Source: Pyxicephalus adspersus
Taxonomy: Eukaryota; Chordata; Amphibia; Anura; Pyxicephalidae
Direction: 5' to 3'
Assembly: GCF_032062135.1 (NCBI RefSeq)
Contig: NC_092860.1
Span: forward strand, 156,745,259 to 156,809,258
Length of the DNA: 64,000 nt
Shown here: positions 41,485-53,489 of the stretch, in pieces
Position numbering within the stretch: the stretch's first letter is position 1
Layout of the letters: every line of letters starts with the position of its first letter
Translations under genes and position numbers: made by a program
Notes under the pieces: generated by a model
Told to the model about the DNA's origin: nothing
The model's database searches: none
The model's input: the letters and a program-made list of their open reading frames with translations, nothing else

Positions 41485-41712
41485 CTGGTTATGTTTCCAT
41501 GATATTAGCTCTGGGCTAAGAATAAGTTCCTGATTTTCTTGAGGAGACTCATGAAAGTTGCCCACATAATTCAAATACGTGACATTTATATCTCCAACTC
41601 CTGTTAGCCAATTTACAATGTCCAGTGGGCTGGACAGATCTCCCTTTTCTTTAAAATATATTTTATTGTTATTTGAATCCTTGTAGTATGTTGTTTTAAC
41701 ATAGCGGGATAC
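41485..41712 (-). CDS. V2R-B exon 4
   Basis: 228 nt. Starts VSRYVKTTYYKDSNNNKIYF, then KEKGDLSSPLDIVNWL, a family signature; ends SWKHNQ at a GTGAGT donor. Closer to the family pattern than exon 4 of V2R-A. Confidence 0.92.
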
Positions 41713-44248
41713 CTTAAAATATACAAAAATCATTACATATACATTATGATGCATTTATAAACATATTTGAATTAAAACTTGACTTTTTCATTAATATAGT
41801 CCTTTTCATTTAACTTGCCTAATAAAAGGGTTTCTAGTTAATCTAAGTTCCTTCCTTTAAAGAACATGTATAGCAAGAGAGAGGTCTCCACCTGAATGTA
41901 TACAATGGATTGCAATAGCTGCTATGCACTTGGTGTGGACTGTGCACAGGAATATCACAGCTGTAGCACATGGCAAAGTGTATGATCTAAGCCCATATAG
42001 AAATGAGTTGGAAGACAAGACTACCTGTGAATTTCAGATTGATAAAAAACTTTAGGAGATTGAAGAGAACCACAACAGTAAATTGTCAAGTGTCAGATTA
42101 AAATATTCAGAAAAATCTAGCCATAGATGAATGGAACCTGGATTTCTTCTTTTCCAAGCTCGGATTTGAACTTTAAAATCTATTTATCCAAGCAGGGTCA
42201 CCATCAGGTCGGTCGGCTAATAGGGTCGGTTTCAAGTAGTTATTAGGAAGCTGAAGGTAGGACAAATAGGTAAGAGTGAAAAACATTTAAATGGACATGA
42301 AGAATTTGGCAAGGTGGCATTCGCTTACTACTACTCAGAGATAGATATATATATGTTGAGAACCAGAGAAATTGAATTAAAATATAACAATTTAAAAGTA
42401 AAATTACATGAAATATTTACAATTATACCCAGACAATTTTGTCTCCATGTTACTTAAAAAATCACCAGTCACCTAGTAAAATAATCATAATTCTCTCTAA
42501 TTATACACTGACAATACTCTCGCATTGTTGCTGCAATAATAATCTTATCAAATAAGATGGAAATGGTAGTAGGCCTCACAAGAAGCCAGCAGAGACTAGT
42601 GGGTACTCAGAACTAAGTCTCTGGTCTGAAATTTACCAAACTTTGGGTAGCTGGACAGAGGGCACCAACAGGCCACCACTTTGCCCACAAACAGCGGTGG
42701 TAGCAAACATAAAGAGGCCATATTATAAATTTGTTTTCACAAAGTAGCAAGAAGCAAATTCCCCCCCCAGCCAAGCTCCCCCTTTGTGGACTGGCTGAAT
42801 CATAAATTTTCCCAGTCACAGCATGAAGATAAAGGTAAAAAATGTGAAACATTATCCTGGAGCCAAGGTACCTCGGCTTCTCCACAACACTCACAACCAT
42901 CTTGTTGGGGGCACAGGTTCTCCTGTTTATACACTGTATTCCCATTTTTCAGGAAATTGGGTACAGCAATCTTTCTAGCTATTAGCATCTAGTTCTATTC
43001 AAATCTCTTTTGTTCCAAGCTCTGGTTGCTTTGTCCTCCTGTGTTACCTGAGACTTTACCCAACTATAATATGCTTGATATTGTCTTTACAGATACCAGA
43101 GCTACGAGCTGGTGTTCTCCCTGCAGCCAGTCAAGTGGCCAATAGGTTTCCAGCCCATCACCCCCTGAGCTCTGGTAAAAAAAAGGAGATTCTGCACCCC
43201 ATATTATCCTGTGCCACCTGCCAGGGGGTTCAACCAATATAAAGTTAGATCACTGCCAGTCTAGTAAATATCCTTAGAACGTCAAATGGTCAATCTATGA
43301 AGAGGGGGATGAAGACCAATAGCAGGTGGAGGAAATAGATTTCCAGTCTACCTTGGCAAACATTGCAAGTTGTATACTAGCTTGTTTTTGCAGTGATGTG
43401 GGGAATTTGTTACAACCAAAATAAAGGCACTAAAGTTAGAAAACAGTATGCAGCCACCTCTGGACAGCTTATTTTTGTAAAATGCTTACCAGATCTTCAT
43501 CTTTTCATCAAGAATCTCTCCATTCCCCCTGTATTAGTTCTCAGATCCCCTTGTCCCAGCATCAGCAGCATCGGGCTGAGTAGGCAGAAGCATAAGGACA
43601 CTTCTGTTCCCCAATTCCAATATTAGCAGTAGGAGAAAATGTTGCTTTTAAAATGTACACTCCATTTTATTTGAATATTTGTTTTCCCCAATATACCTTA
43701 TTAACAAGAGAATATGGCCTTGGAAATTACTGTATATTACTTTTTATTTCAATTATTTTTATTATCTAACACAGTGAAAGCTTAGATTGTGAAACACTGT
43801 CACTGTTATATTTATTTTCCTACACCTTTGATGCCCCTGCCCTATAAACTGCTATAATGTGACCCTATCACAAAACAGTCACTAAATTTAAAGTGATGTC
43901 TTTTTTTCTTCTTTTCTTCTTATGAATTGCTTTTTCTTCTTTTTTTCTTACTTTTTTCTACTTTTTTTTCTTCTTTTTTCTTCTTTTTTTCTTACTTTTC
44001 TTCTTATGAATTGCTGTATTTTGTACCTCTCTGACCAGCACAGCACCACAAAATGCTGACTTATACTGCTGTGTCCCATCTTTTTTGGAGAGCTCCATTG
44101 GTGCCAGCTGTTTGTAAAAGACTGATGATGTGCCAGTAGGGCAACCTGTGATTGTCAGACATTTCCCATGCATGTTAGAAAACTAAGTGGAGTCAAGTCA
44201 GAACTCAAAACTGAAAATGTAACGTTTTATATATTTCAGTGCTCTCAC
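41713..44248 (-). other. V2R-B intron 3
   Basis: 2.5 kb. Holds a polypyrimidine tract (43900-44010) and otherwise no exon or repeat that I can name. Confidence 0.45.
43900..44010. repeat. Polypyrimidine low-complexity tract
   Basis: Runs of TTTTTTTCTTC and TTTTTTCTTA. The string TTCTTCTTATGAATTGCT begins and ends the tract, suggesting local duplication. Confidence 0.9.
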
Positions 44249-45031
44249 CTTATACTTTATTCTGTGTACATTGATTTCAGATTGTGGTTCCTTAATCTTT
44301 ATATAGCTGTATATATCGTGAAATGCCTGGGCCAGAATATTAACTGCAGTATACACTCTGTAAGGTGTTCTATCATTAGGATATATCTGTATTCTGATGT
44401 TAGTCAATTTACAATACTCAATAGGATCCTGTAAATTGACTGCTATGATAAGGTTCTTCATTGGATTCCCGGAAAAACATCCATAGTGAGTTATAATAAT
44501 ATCCTGCAATAACGGGTCATCTGTGTTGTAGGGAAACCTAATACTACGGACATATTCCTTTATTCCCGGTATAGATCGATACGTAGATGTGAACACCAAA
44601 CTGCAGTTACCAAACATAAAATGTTCTGCACCCTGTGACCAGGAATCGGGGAGAATAAATGTTTTATTTACATGATAAGGGACAGTTATGTACAAAAATT
44701 TATAATAGGTTAAGCTAACAGTGCCACAAATAATTACAACTTCAGTGGATGAGTGCTGCAGCGCTGGAGGAATTATATCATGATTATTTACAGACACCAG
44801 AATCTTGAATTCAATACAAATTCCATGCTCAGATAAATGTTTGCTGAGTTGTCGGATCTCCCGTTCTCCATATTCATCATCGGATGAAATGATCCCAACC
44901 CAGTTCCACTTCAACCTTTCCAGCAGCTTCACTATGGCCACAAATTGCATTTCATTATCTGGAACTGTCCGGAAAACATTGGGATACATCTTTCTGTCAC
45001 TTAGTAAACTATCTCCAGCTCCATAACTGAT
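44249..45031 (-). CDS. V2R-B exon 3
   Basis: 783 nt, phase 0 on both sides. Starts ISYGAGDSLLSDRKMYPNVF, includes LKWNWVGIISSDDEYGE and VYTAVNILAQAFHDI, ends HRIKYK at a GTGAGA donor. Confidence 0.93.
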
Positions 45032-45122
45032 CTGCGGAGAAAAAGAACACAAGTCATGCTCTGTGTTAGCAATGATTGGCTCTTATTGCTGCTTTTCTCC
45101 ATCGTTGGGGCTGATTTATTAA

Positions 45123-46077
45123 CCCCCCTAGCGGTATTCCCGAGTGTGACTCGGGGTGGGAAAAATTGCAAAAAGCGGTAATCCCGAGTCACACTCGGGG
45201 TTTCTTTGGGGGACCCCCTTACCTTATCCCCGCGCTCCAGCGGCGATCTCAGGATCCCGCTGTGATGGCGGGGCGCTTCTCCGTCGGGGAGCGTGGCTGG
45301 GCGGGAAATTTAAAAGCAGATTACTATGTAATCTGCTTTTAAATTTTTTTTTTTACAGTGAAAAACACACAAAACACATAATAAAAGTATAAAAACACAT
45401 TGTAGTACACCAAGCATCATTGCCCAGTGCCCTGATTATCTTTTTGCCCACTATTAGCCCTGACCATGATCTGACCTTTTGATGGCTTATAAATCACTTC
45501 CTGAATATATCACTTTACGTTCTATACAAAAAAAAAAGTCAGAGGCCTGTGAATCATTCAGACTTCGTTTTGCAAGTTTCCGAATCCATAGTCAAGAACC
45601 ACCAAACACCATCAGTGGCTATGAATAGACCTGGACGTCGTGCTTCCACCATTGTCTCCTGTCCTGACTGTGATGTTGGACTTTGTGCAGCACCCTGCTT
45701 CAAAATCTACCACACCCGGGATGTTTACTAAAAATGTAAATCATTTTTTTTTCTAAAATCTGCATTTAATTTATCTTCTTATTTATGAATAATATTGCCT
45801 TGTTTGGAAAATTTCAGTTAGAATTTTTTGATAAAAAAAAATTTTTTTGATAAATTACACTGTTGTGGTCTATTATTTCATAATTTTTTATAATTATGTA
45901 TTATAATTGTGTATTATAATATAATTTATAATTCTAATATGATAAATAAATATAATTATCATACCCAGGAGTTAATCCTAAGAATTACAGGCCCACAATA
46001 TAAACAAAAATTTCTATGCAAAAAAAATAGGACCACTTTTTGCATCAAAAAGTTACAGAATTAGAACGCTAGGGGGG
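45123..46077 (+). mobile_element. TTAA-flanked MITE, copy 3, complete (V2R-B intron 2)
   Basis: TTAA at 45119-45122 and 46078-46081; ends CCCCCCTAGCG and CGCTAGGGGGG are an exact 11-bp inverted repeat. A palindrome (CCCGAGTGTGACTCGGGGT and its reverse complement) lies at about 45138-45200. 955 bp, no transposase. TTAA targets and CCC-CTAG ends fit a piggyBac-type non-autonomous element. It was mobile enough to give three copies in this window. Confidence 0.9.
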
Positions 46078-46081
46078 TTAA

Positions 46082-47165
46082 AGTCACTCTGTAAGCACTG
46101 AGGGATAAACTTCTAAGTTTCATCCAATTGTAAATTTCCAGTTTCATACAGTTGACAATCGAAAATCTGGATCCTTCAGTTTCCCAGCATGAATTTCAGA
46201 TCACATTTTCAATACAGGGACCGCAGTACACTGTTTGGCCACTAATGTTTTGATGGCGCTGTTCTGCAGAAACAGCTTTTAGGTCTGCTAGCTAAACTAA
46301 ATACACGTTGAGATGTGCCTGCTCCCTGGATCTGTGCAGATGTCCGCGGGTGCAGAGGAAGGCTGCCTGTGTGTGGAGTAAAAAAAAAAAGTGTGGAACT
46401 TTCGAAAATCTGGTGCACTTCAGGTCTGGAGGTTCCAGATTTTTGATTGTTGACTACATTAAAATTTACCAGTTCAGGACTAACATTCAGAATTCAGGGT
46501 GATCTGAGCTTCGGTTTAGTGTTGGTTTACAAAATAAATACTAATAGATGATAACAGATTGCAGACCTTGGGACCATGTTCTAAGAAAATAATTGTAAAA
46601 GAACATGTTGTATAAATAAATCTTATAAAATTATGTTATTAATAGTTATTTAATTCTAATATTCTATTATATTGACTCAGCTCATTTTATTGTGCTATGT
46701 ACCCCTGTATGCATTCTCTAGGGTGAGAGGGCAGATATTTTGGGGAAGGGGCTTTCAGATAAATAAGCTTCCCAACCACCGACCTTCACAACACTTGGGT
46801 CACATTGCGGTTATGAAGTCCTCTTCCATAACAATGGCCCTTTGTGATTCCAAATTACCATCTATAAATGGTCCCTACCTAAGAGTGCTAGTTCAGCTGC
46901 CTGGGAATGGTTTATGTTTCCCATACATGTGCAGAACAAAATCCAGAACTCGGGTCAGATTTTGAGTTGGTAAAATTCAGGCTTTCAAACTGATATAAAA
47001 AAAATGAGACATGTGGGTCAGCACTATCTCTGTGTTTCTCTGAACATCTGAAGCTTTTTACCAGTCTGGCTGCTCTGCCCCTATTGGGTACTGGTATTAG
47101 GATATAAATAATAATGGCTGCCCATGGTGGATAAGTTGGTATAGGTTGGTATTTGGGGCACTTAC
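46082..47165. other. V2R-B intron 2 remainder
   Basis: No exon or recognised repeat. Confidence 0.4.
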
Positions 47166-47457
47166 CTGGGTGTAACCATACAGATTCAACACCTGAGCCA
47201 TTTGGAGAGTGGTATCTGATCTGAGGTCCCCGATGAAACCAGCCACGTTATCCCGCTCCATACAGGAATAATTTGGAGCTGTCCTCGTATGTCCAGACAA
47301 GATTTGTAGAACATCTTTTGTAGCTTTCTTCATATCTCCACAAGAATCATACACATGATATCCCAGAGTCACATTGGGCAGAATATCTGGATTGTGGTTT
47401 ATCTCATTAATAGCAAATATAAATGCCAGGAGATGGGCATATCCTTTTTCCTGGGCA
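47166..47457 (-). CDS. V2R-B exon 2
   Basis: 292 nt. Begins AQEKGYAHLLAFIFAINEIN after the split codon and ends LNLYGYTQ at a GTAAGT donor. It is the closest match to the relic at 6.34 kb. Confidence 0.92.
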
Positions 47458-49248
47458 CTGTGACAAATAGAAGAAAATGGGATTAGTCAGTGTCTACAGC
47501 ACATCCTAGAAATAGAACCTTCTGGGCATTAACCCTTTATCTGCTGGGTACTATCCTCACCTCAGGAACCTCTCATCTATGGAAAGTTTGGAGAAGTTTT
47601 CGTATCTTCTATCTGGTGGGCTGTGGTGGGTACTTGACTTTTCTCTTATGTTAGACCCGGGCATGGGGTTGTTGGAGGCCACCTGGGCTCCTCGTGTTAT
47701 AGACATTGTTCTATTTTTTTCTTTCTTCTACCTGCCATCTGCCCTAAGGAGACACGGAGGCCGGTATTCTGGAGATATTCATTGGAATGGTTATTGCGTG
47801 AGCCTGAAGCTGGTTCAGGAAAGGTTTTCTCCATATTTGATATATGACAATATTCTGGAAGTTTTAACCCATAGTTATATTTTCTCCTTAGTTTGCTCCT
47901 TGCACTGTATGCCCCTGTATGTGGTAACTGCACTCAATCTGATTGTTGTCATGCCATTGTTTCCTCTTTACATAGATGATAAAAATATTACAAATAAAAT
48001 AAGTCATCCACAGTCACAGTAGAAAATTCTATCCTAAGCAGTTTGCTGCAAAAAATGTCTCTGTAGAAAAAGTGACCAGTTTCCTTCAGCTGTGTCAGAG
48101 CCTTTGAATTCAGCAGGGAACAGATCTAAGCACTAGGTGGGCCTCTGCAGGGACACCACTGCTTCCACACAGAGTGCTGGGATCTTTTAATACAGTAAGG
48201 GGGCCAAACTTTTCTGCTTACAATTTGACTACTTTAGAAAAAGGGTAAACACTAAGACTCTGCAATAGAAATCTTTTGGATGTTATAAATTATATGTAGA
48301 ACAGAATAATGATAAGTAGAATGTTATAATATATATAATTGAGCCCAATATACCAAATAAGCATAAAACACGAATATATTATTATTATTTGTCCCCTAAA
48401 CCTCCCCACTGGCCACCATCAGCTCTCATCTCTTGCAGCATAATAGCAATCCATTTTTCTTGATGATGATACCTTCCATAAAATTAAACTCCATACAAAT
48501 AGACAATCACACAGATGAAATAGTGAGGAGACGTTTTACCTGCCAAAGGACTTTTATTTTTATGCAACAGGAGAATCACTCAGCTCTGCTACACAGCTCT
48601 GTCTGGCAGGGACCTGATATTTCTCTGCTGCAGTTCAGTAACACTTACAGGTCCTGTCCTTTCCCCAGCCTGTGACTGGACAGTGAGAAGAGAATCAGCA
48701 CACTGACGAGCTCATCCTTCTGTCTATTCTATCAGCATATTTCTATCAGCATATAATAAAATACATTTTGATTAATTTATGCATTAGACTGAATCTGTTT
48801 TTTTTATGTCTTCCTGGAGTTCAGTTTTAACTGAGCACTGTGCAGGCACCCAGAAGGTGACCATGTTATGTTACACATAGCAAATTAGCCAACAGTCCCA
48901 GCTCTCACATTTCTGTCCCCACAGGCTCTACTAAAGCACAGGGACCGCCATCAATGGCTCTATTTTGCTAAAGCTATAGCAGCTTGATTATCACATTTTA
49001 CAATAATGAAAATCCATGTTGTGTATGAGGACCAGAAAAGTGTCAGAACTCCTTATCCCTGACAATCAATGCATCAGCATGACAAACCAACAACTAACAA
49101 TGTGAAAGGAGCTCAGCAATTGTACCCTCACACTTCTCTCAGGACAGAGTCCCTGTAAGATAGACACATGGTGCTGCAATCATAATATAATCATATATAA
49201 ATCTGTGTAATGTATAGGTGATCACAGACATTAGTGATAATGACTTAC
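47458..49248 (-). other. V2R-B intron 1
   Basis: 1.8 kb with no coding exon. A stretch around 48540-48700 (GGCAGGGACCTGATATTTCT and following) looks repeat-derived but I cannot assign it. Confidence 0.4.
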
Positions 49249-49547
49249 GCTGCACACATGAGATTGTCAAATGGGATTCCCACCCAATGCCACATTGTTA
49301 CTATAGAATGCACAGCAAATATTCCTCCTATAATGATGTCCCCTTCCTGAGAATACTTATACTCAAATGTATAATTCCTCATTGTGATATCACATTGGTG
49401 AGCAGAGTTGTGTGTGTTACATATACCGGAGGTCACGCACAAAGATAATAGCCAGAAGACTATTGTACATGGTAGAATCTCTGAGACTTGGCTGCATTCT
49501 TTCTCTTCTTCCAAACATCTCATTGCTGACACACAGAATCCTGACAC
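49249..49547 (-). CDS. V2R-B exon 1
   Basis: 299 nt from ATG 49547, phase 2 end at a GTAAGT donor. After a charged start comes a hydrophobic signal (LPCTIVFWLLSLCVTSG), then FEYKYSQEGDIIIGGIFAVH. A second ATG at 49523 is possible. Confidence 0.82.
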
Positions 49548-49586
49548 TGATTGCAGGGATCAGGTAAAGTGCAGTGAAGGTGTCAG

Positions 49587-49594
49587 GTTTATAA
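49587..49594 (-). promoter_or_regulatory. TATA-like box of V2R-B
   Basis: CCTTTATAAACC on the minus strand about 40 nt upstream of the first ATG at 49547. Comparable in place to the box of V2R-A. The upstream ATG would lie within about 15 nt of the start site, so the second ATG (49523) may be used. Confidence 0.4.
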
Positions 49595-49599
49595 AGGAT

Positions 49600-50196
49600 A
49601 CAATGTTATTTTTACTCATACAATGGAATACAAATATAGCAGAACTCTGAAAAAAGAAAAACAAAAGAACATGAAATGAGAAAAACTCACAAGGACTGTT
49701 TCTATAACTAACTTACACCAATGTCATTTTAACACTTAATACAGATTTATGATAATGAAATCCTCATCTTATACATACAAGGTAAATACATGCAGGGGTG
49801 ATAAGAACATGATAACATGTACAGATACATGTACTGCTAGGTACCAGGATACTCATAGCAGGGAAGCTCTATGGTAGGCCTTTGATAGCTTGGGTAATCT
49901 ACAAGAAGAAAAAGCAAAGTAAGGGTTAACCAATGGTGTGCAGGAGGTGTGTGGTGATAGGGGGCACTCTGTGTAAAAATGTACAACTCATCTCATCTGA
50001 TCCAGCCTTTGAGACGTCTCTGGATATGAAAGGCTAATGAAAGTTTATTTTTCCATTATTTGGTTTGGTAATGATTGGGTGTTAGCTTTGGTTTGAATGC
50101 TGCAGTGTCATCTTCTCGGAGTGTCATCTTCTCGGAGAATACTGACTACTACTACTGTAACTCACAACCATTTATGGTTTACTAAATCCCTGTAAC
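49600..50196. other. Upstream flank of V2R-B; no gene recognised
   Basis: No exon or element recognised. A two-copy TCATCTTCTCGGAG repeat at about 50110-50140. Confidence 0.4.
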
Positions 50197-50573
50197 TGTA
50201 AGGCCCGGGTCAATACCAGTATTCCCCAGGACACCAATCTCCCAATCTATCCTGCAGTCTTTGCCTATAGCAGCCCCCGCTCAGCCTCGGGAGACTGGTT
50301 GTGTCTCCCAGCACTCGGTTGCCCCCAGGACTTGGTGCGCAAAGGATGGTGTCTGGAAATAGCCCAGTAGCCCACCAGACCCCGGAGTACAGAGCCCACA
50401 AATGCAATCAGAATGTCAGGAAATCCAAAAACAAGCCGAGGTCAGAACACAGGAAATCAGTCTATCCAGCAAAGTACAAAGGCACGAAAGGCACAAGCAA
50501 AGTCGGGGTCACAAGCAGAGAACAGTCCAGGCAGAGTTCGATGGATAGTCAGGAACAGGCGCAGGTCAGTACC
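50197..50573 (-). repeat. LTR of minus-strand chromovirus, distal part
   Basis: Second half (in element direction) of an LTR whose first half is 54802-55099. Joined across the inserted element the LTR is about 670 bp, starting TGTTAGGAGGTGCTC and ending GGGCCTTACA. The last five bases here (GTACC) and 54802-54806 (GTAAC) are the target duplication with one mismatch. Confidence 0.8.
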
Positions 50574-51238
50574 TGTTAGCTCTGTAGGTCGTGCCGGCGC
50601 CGCTGCTCCTAATTGCAGGCACGGGCGCCGAGTCTTATCTTTCAGGTAGAGTAACCCCACTACCTGTGTTCCATGCCTGAGTCTCCTTCCTGCTGGAGAC
50701 TTGCTCTGGTGTTCGAGCTGGCGTGGGTGTGTCTCTCTTAAATCTATGAGGTTACACATAAACGCCCTTTGTTTTCTACAGCCTATGGCTGGATCTCTGC
50801 AGGTATTTAAAGGCACCTCCTGCTACAGGAAGTTGCCTGAGCAATCTCAAGGTTTTACCCTGTGAAACTCCCAGTGCAAAGGTGTTTCCTCTGTTTGCTT
50901 TACTGTGTACCGGACCTTGTTTCTTACCCTTGGACTTTGCCTGTTTGCTCTGACCCTGACCTCAGATTACATTTTTGGACCTTTGCCTGATTGCCGCCTG
51001 ACCCTGACCTTGGATCTTGTTTCTGGACTTTGTCTGATTGCCATCACCCTCTTGGCCACGCATACCCCTCAGTGCTTGCACCAAGTACCCTGACCCCTCT
51101 GGTCAGCTGCCACTGACCTGGGGGTTGCTCTGGAGTGGCACCTGGCAGCTACCCTGCAGTCCAAGCCTATCCTCATCATCAGAGGCTCTAGTGAACACCA
51201 GTCAGTGGCACAGTGGGTCCACACCCGCGTGCATAACA
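50574..51238 (+). repeat. Chromovirus 5' LTR
   Basis: 665 bp. Differs from the 3' LTR by scattered substitutions and by lack of a segment of about 38 bp near its end (the TAGCGGCTTAGTAACGCC part of the 3' copy). Confidence 0.93.
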
Positions 51239-51328
51239 GTTTGCTCAGGCCATGGACTCTGCTGGTCCGAATCTTCCCAGTACCAACGAGTTACGCCAGG
51301 AGTTGGTTAAGCAGCATGAGAGTCAGGA

Positions 51329-51934
51329 TTGTCTAATCTATGCAATGTGAATATGTGCCTGAATGATTTGACATCTGCCAACCCAGCGCCATCAAGCTTC
51401 TCTGCTCCAACTAATTCAGTTCCTGCCCCGCCTCCCTCCTATGTACTAGGTTCTGGACCGCATCTTGCAGCTCCTCCATGTTTCAATGGTGATCCTAAGC
51501 AGTGCCTGGGTTTCATAAATCAATGTACTCTTCATTTTGAACTGTTACCTCATCAATTTGCCTCTGACCGAGCCAAAGTAGCTTTTTTGATGTCACACCT
51601 TACTGGGGAGGCGCTGGCCTGGATCAATCCCCCCTGGGAAAGGAACGACCCAGTTATAATGGATCTACAAGCTTTCCTAGAGATCTTACGCAAGGTGTTT
51701 GATGAGCCCGGACGCACCGCTTCTGCCACATCATCCCTACTACGGTTGCGTCAAGGAAAGCAATCCATGGGCAGGTACGCAGTCCAGTTCCACACGTTAG
51801 CTTCGGAACACGGCTGGAATAATGAGGCACTTGTGGCCACTTTTTGGGAGGGGCTCTGTGGGAGAAATAAAGATGAATTGGCTAGCCAGGACATTCCCTC
51901 CTCCCTGGATGACCTCATCTCCCTGGCTACTTGA
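51329..51934 (+). CDS. Chromovirus gag
   Basis: 201 codons, open to a stop at 51932-51934. Includes PPCFNGDPKQCLGFINQC, FLMSHLTGEALAWINPPWER and a GRYAVQFHTLASEHGWN-like segment, the retrotransposon gag core related to sushi-ichi elements. A CCHC zinc knuckle (CFYCGSSDHVLRTCP) follows at 52152-52196, out of this frame because of intervening stops. Forms the particle that packages element RNA. Confidence 0.85.
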   Translation: MSNLCNVNMCLNDLTSANPAPSSFSAPTNSVPAPPPSYVLGSGPHLAAPPCFNGDPKQCLGFINQCTLHFELLPHQFASDRAKVAFLMSHLTGEALAWINPPWERNDPVIMDLQAFLEILRKVFDEPGRTASATSSLLRLRQGKQSMGRYAVQFHTLASEHGWNNEALVATFWEGLCGRNKDELASQDIPSSLDDLISLAT

Positions 51935-52189
51935 ATTGATTTACGGTTCCAGGAACGCGCAAGAGAGGTGGCACGTGAAACGGGTGCCTGTCATCTGGCA
52001 TTTCCACCTCCACAAGCTTCTAACCCCCCGCCTGTAGTGTCGGTAGTCGGTAGTCCCTGAACCCATGGTGTCGGTAGTCCCTGAACCCATGCAGGTCGAT
52101 CAGGTTAGGCTGTCTGAACAGGAGCGCAATCACCGCTGTGCTAAAGGACTTTGTTTCTATTGTGGTAGTTCTGATCATGTGCTCCGCAC

Positions 52190-52620
52190 TTGTCCCCTGA
52201 AGCCGGGAATCTTCCAAGCCTAGGGTCCATGGGAGAGGCGGCCCTAGGTGTAGGTAATTCCTCTCCTCCTCTGACTCTGCCAGTAACCTTGTCATTAGGC
52301 AATGTTCACTTTACTGGGATGGTGCTTCTGGATTCCGGAGCAGCAGGGAACTTCCTGCAACAATGCCTAGTGGATCGCTATCAGATACCCATTCAATGCC
52401 TACAGAGGTCTCTGACTATATCGTCCGTCGATGGAAAGGCTCTGTTTGAGTCCATACACTTCATCACGGAACCTGTAAAATTACAGGTGGGAACACTTCA
52501 TTCTGAAGAAATTGCGTTCCTGGTTCTGTCAAGTCTGTCGCATCCTCTCCTCTTGGCACTTCCGTGGCTACGTGTTCATGAACCTGTCCTTGACTGGAGG
52601 TCCGAGAGGTGCTGCGTTGG
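52190..52620 (+). CDS. Chromovirus aspartic protease
   Basis: GMVLLDSGAAGNFLQQCLVD at about 52320-52380 carries the DSGA active site. Downstream, FLVLSSLSHPLLLALPWLR and VHEPVLDW match the end of gypsy proteases, including the Gx-type PWL box. The open frame extends beyond but leaves the true pol frame near 52620. Confidence 0.85.
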
Positions 52621-53440
52621 GGACCATCCTGTCATGAAAAATGTCTCCTTTCTGTCCCACTTCCTCGGTCAACGCAGGTACCACGCAATCTCCAGGGTCT
52701 GCCAGTGGCCTATCATGCTTACATGGATGTCTTTGATAAAAAGGAAGCTGAAATGCTACCCCCTCACAGGCTGTATGAGTGTCCTATTGACTTGGTCCTG
52801 GGCTCCTCGCCTCCTCGTGGGGGCATCTACCCCCTTTCACCTGCAGAGACTCAAGCCATGTCCGAGTATATCAAAGAGAACCTTGACAGAGGATTTATCC
52901 GCAAATCTTCCTCTCTGACCGGTGCAGGATTTTTCTCTGTGAAAAAGAAAGATGGCTCCCTACGTCCTTGCATCAACTACAGGTTCTTAACAAGATAACA
53001 GTAAAGAATAAGTACCCGCTTCCCCTAATCTCTGAGTTGTTTGACCGCCTTAGGGGAGCTAAAGTTTTTTCCAAATTAGACCTACGTGGGGCCTACAATC
53101 TGATTAGGATTCGCCAAAGGCGATGAGTGGAAGACCGCCTTCAATACCCGTGACGGTCACTATGAATACCTGGTAATGCCCTTTGGACTAGGCAAGGCCC
53201 CTGCAGTATTCCAGGAGTTTGTTAACGACATCTTCAGAGACTTGCTATATTCCTGTGTTGTAGTGTATCTTGATGATATTCTTGTTTTTTCCCCAGACCT
53301 GGCTACCTAGACCTCACGGGAAGCAGGTTTGTTCGATCCTTCAAAGATTAAGGCAAAATCGTTTGTACGCCAAGTTCGAGAAATGTTCCTTTGAGAAAAC
53401 CTCCATCATGATAACTGGGTTGAGGTATTATCTTGGGCTG
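52609..53440 (+). pseudogene. Chromovirus reverse transcriptase (broken)
   Basis: Starts AYMDVFDKKEAEMLPPHRLY, then [39 protein letters not shown], a stop at 52996, [20 protein letters not shown] and the catalytic YLDDIL at 53266-53283. After [10 protein letters not shown] the frame is lost; RLYAKFEKCSFEKTS belongs to the thumb. The catalytic Asp pair remains, but a stop and a frameshift precede it. Confidence 0.88.
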
Positions 53441-53489
53441 AATTTTCATACAATAATCATGTCAGCGAATCTTCCAAGAAATCACCATT

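Larger units (their letters stand above)
38864..49547 (-). pseudogene. V2R-B: type-2 vomeronasal receptor with one premature stop
   Basis: Same family and exon plan as V2R-A. Joined exons 49547-49249, 47457-47166, 45031-44249, 41712-41485, 41137-41014 and 39762-38864 give 2625 nt in one frame, 874 codons plus the normal stop. The only visible lesion is TAA at 39238-39236 (codon 751), where V2R-A has Tyr in PPYQEYDL of extracellular loop 2. The product would lose helices 5-7 and could not signal. All splice sites are GT-AG, and frame is kept on both sides of the stop, so inactivation is recent, polymorphic, or a base-calling error. Order of domains: signal peptide, Venus-flytrap, cysteine-rich linker, seven helices. 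An ERV lies just downstream. Confidence 0.88.

Noticed and set aside
50905..51310. Open frames rich in Leu/Thr/Pro
   Set aside because: They lie inside the chromovirus 5' LTR and recur in the 3' LTR; not translated genes.
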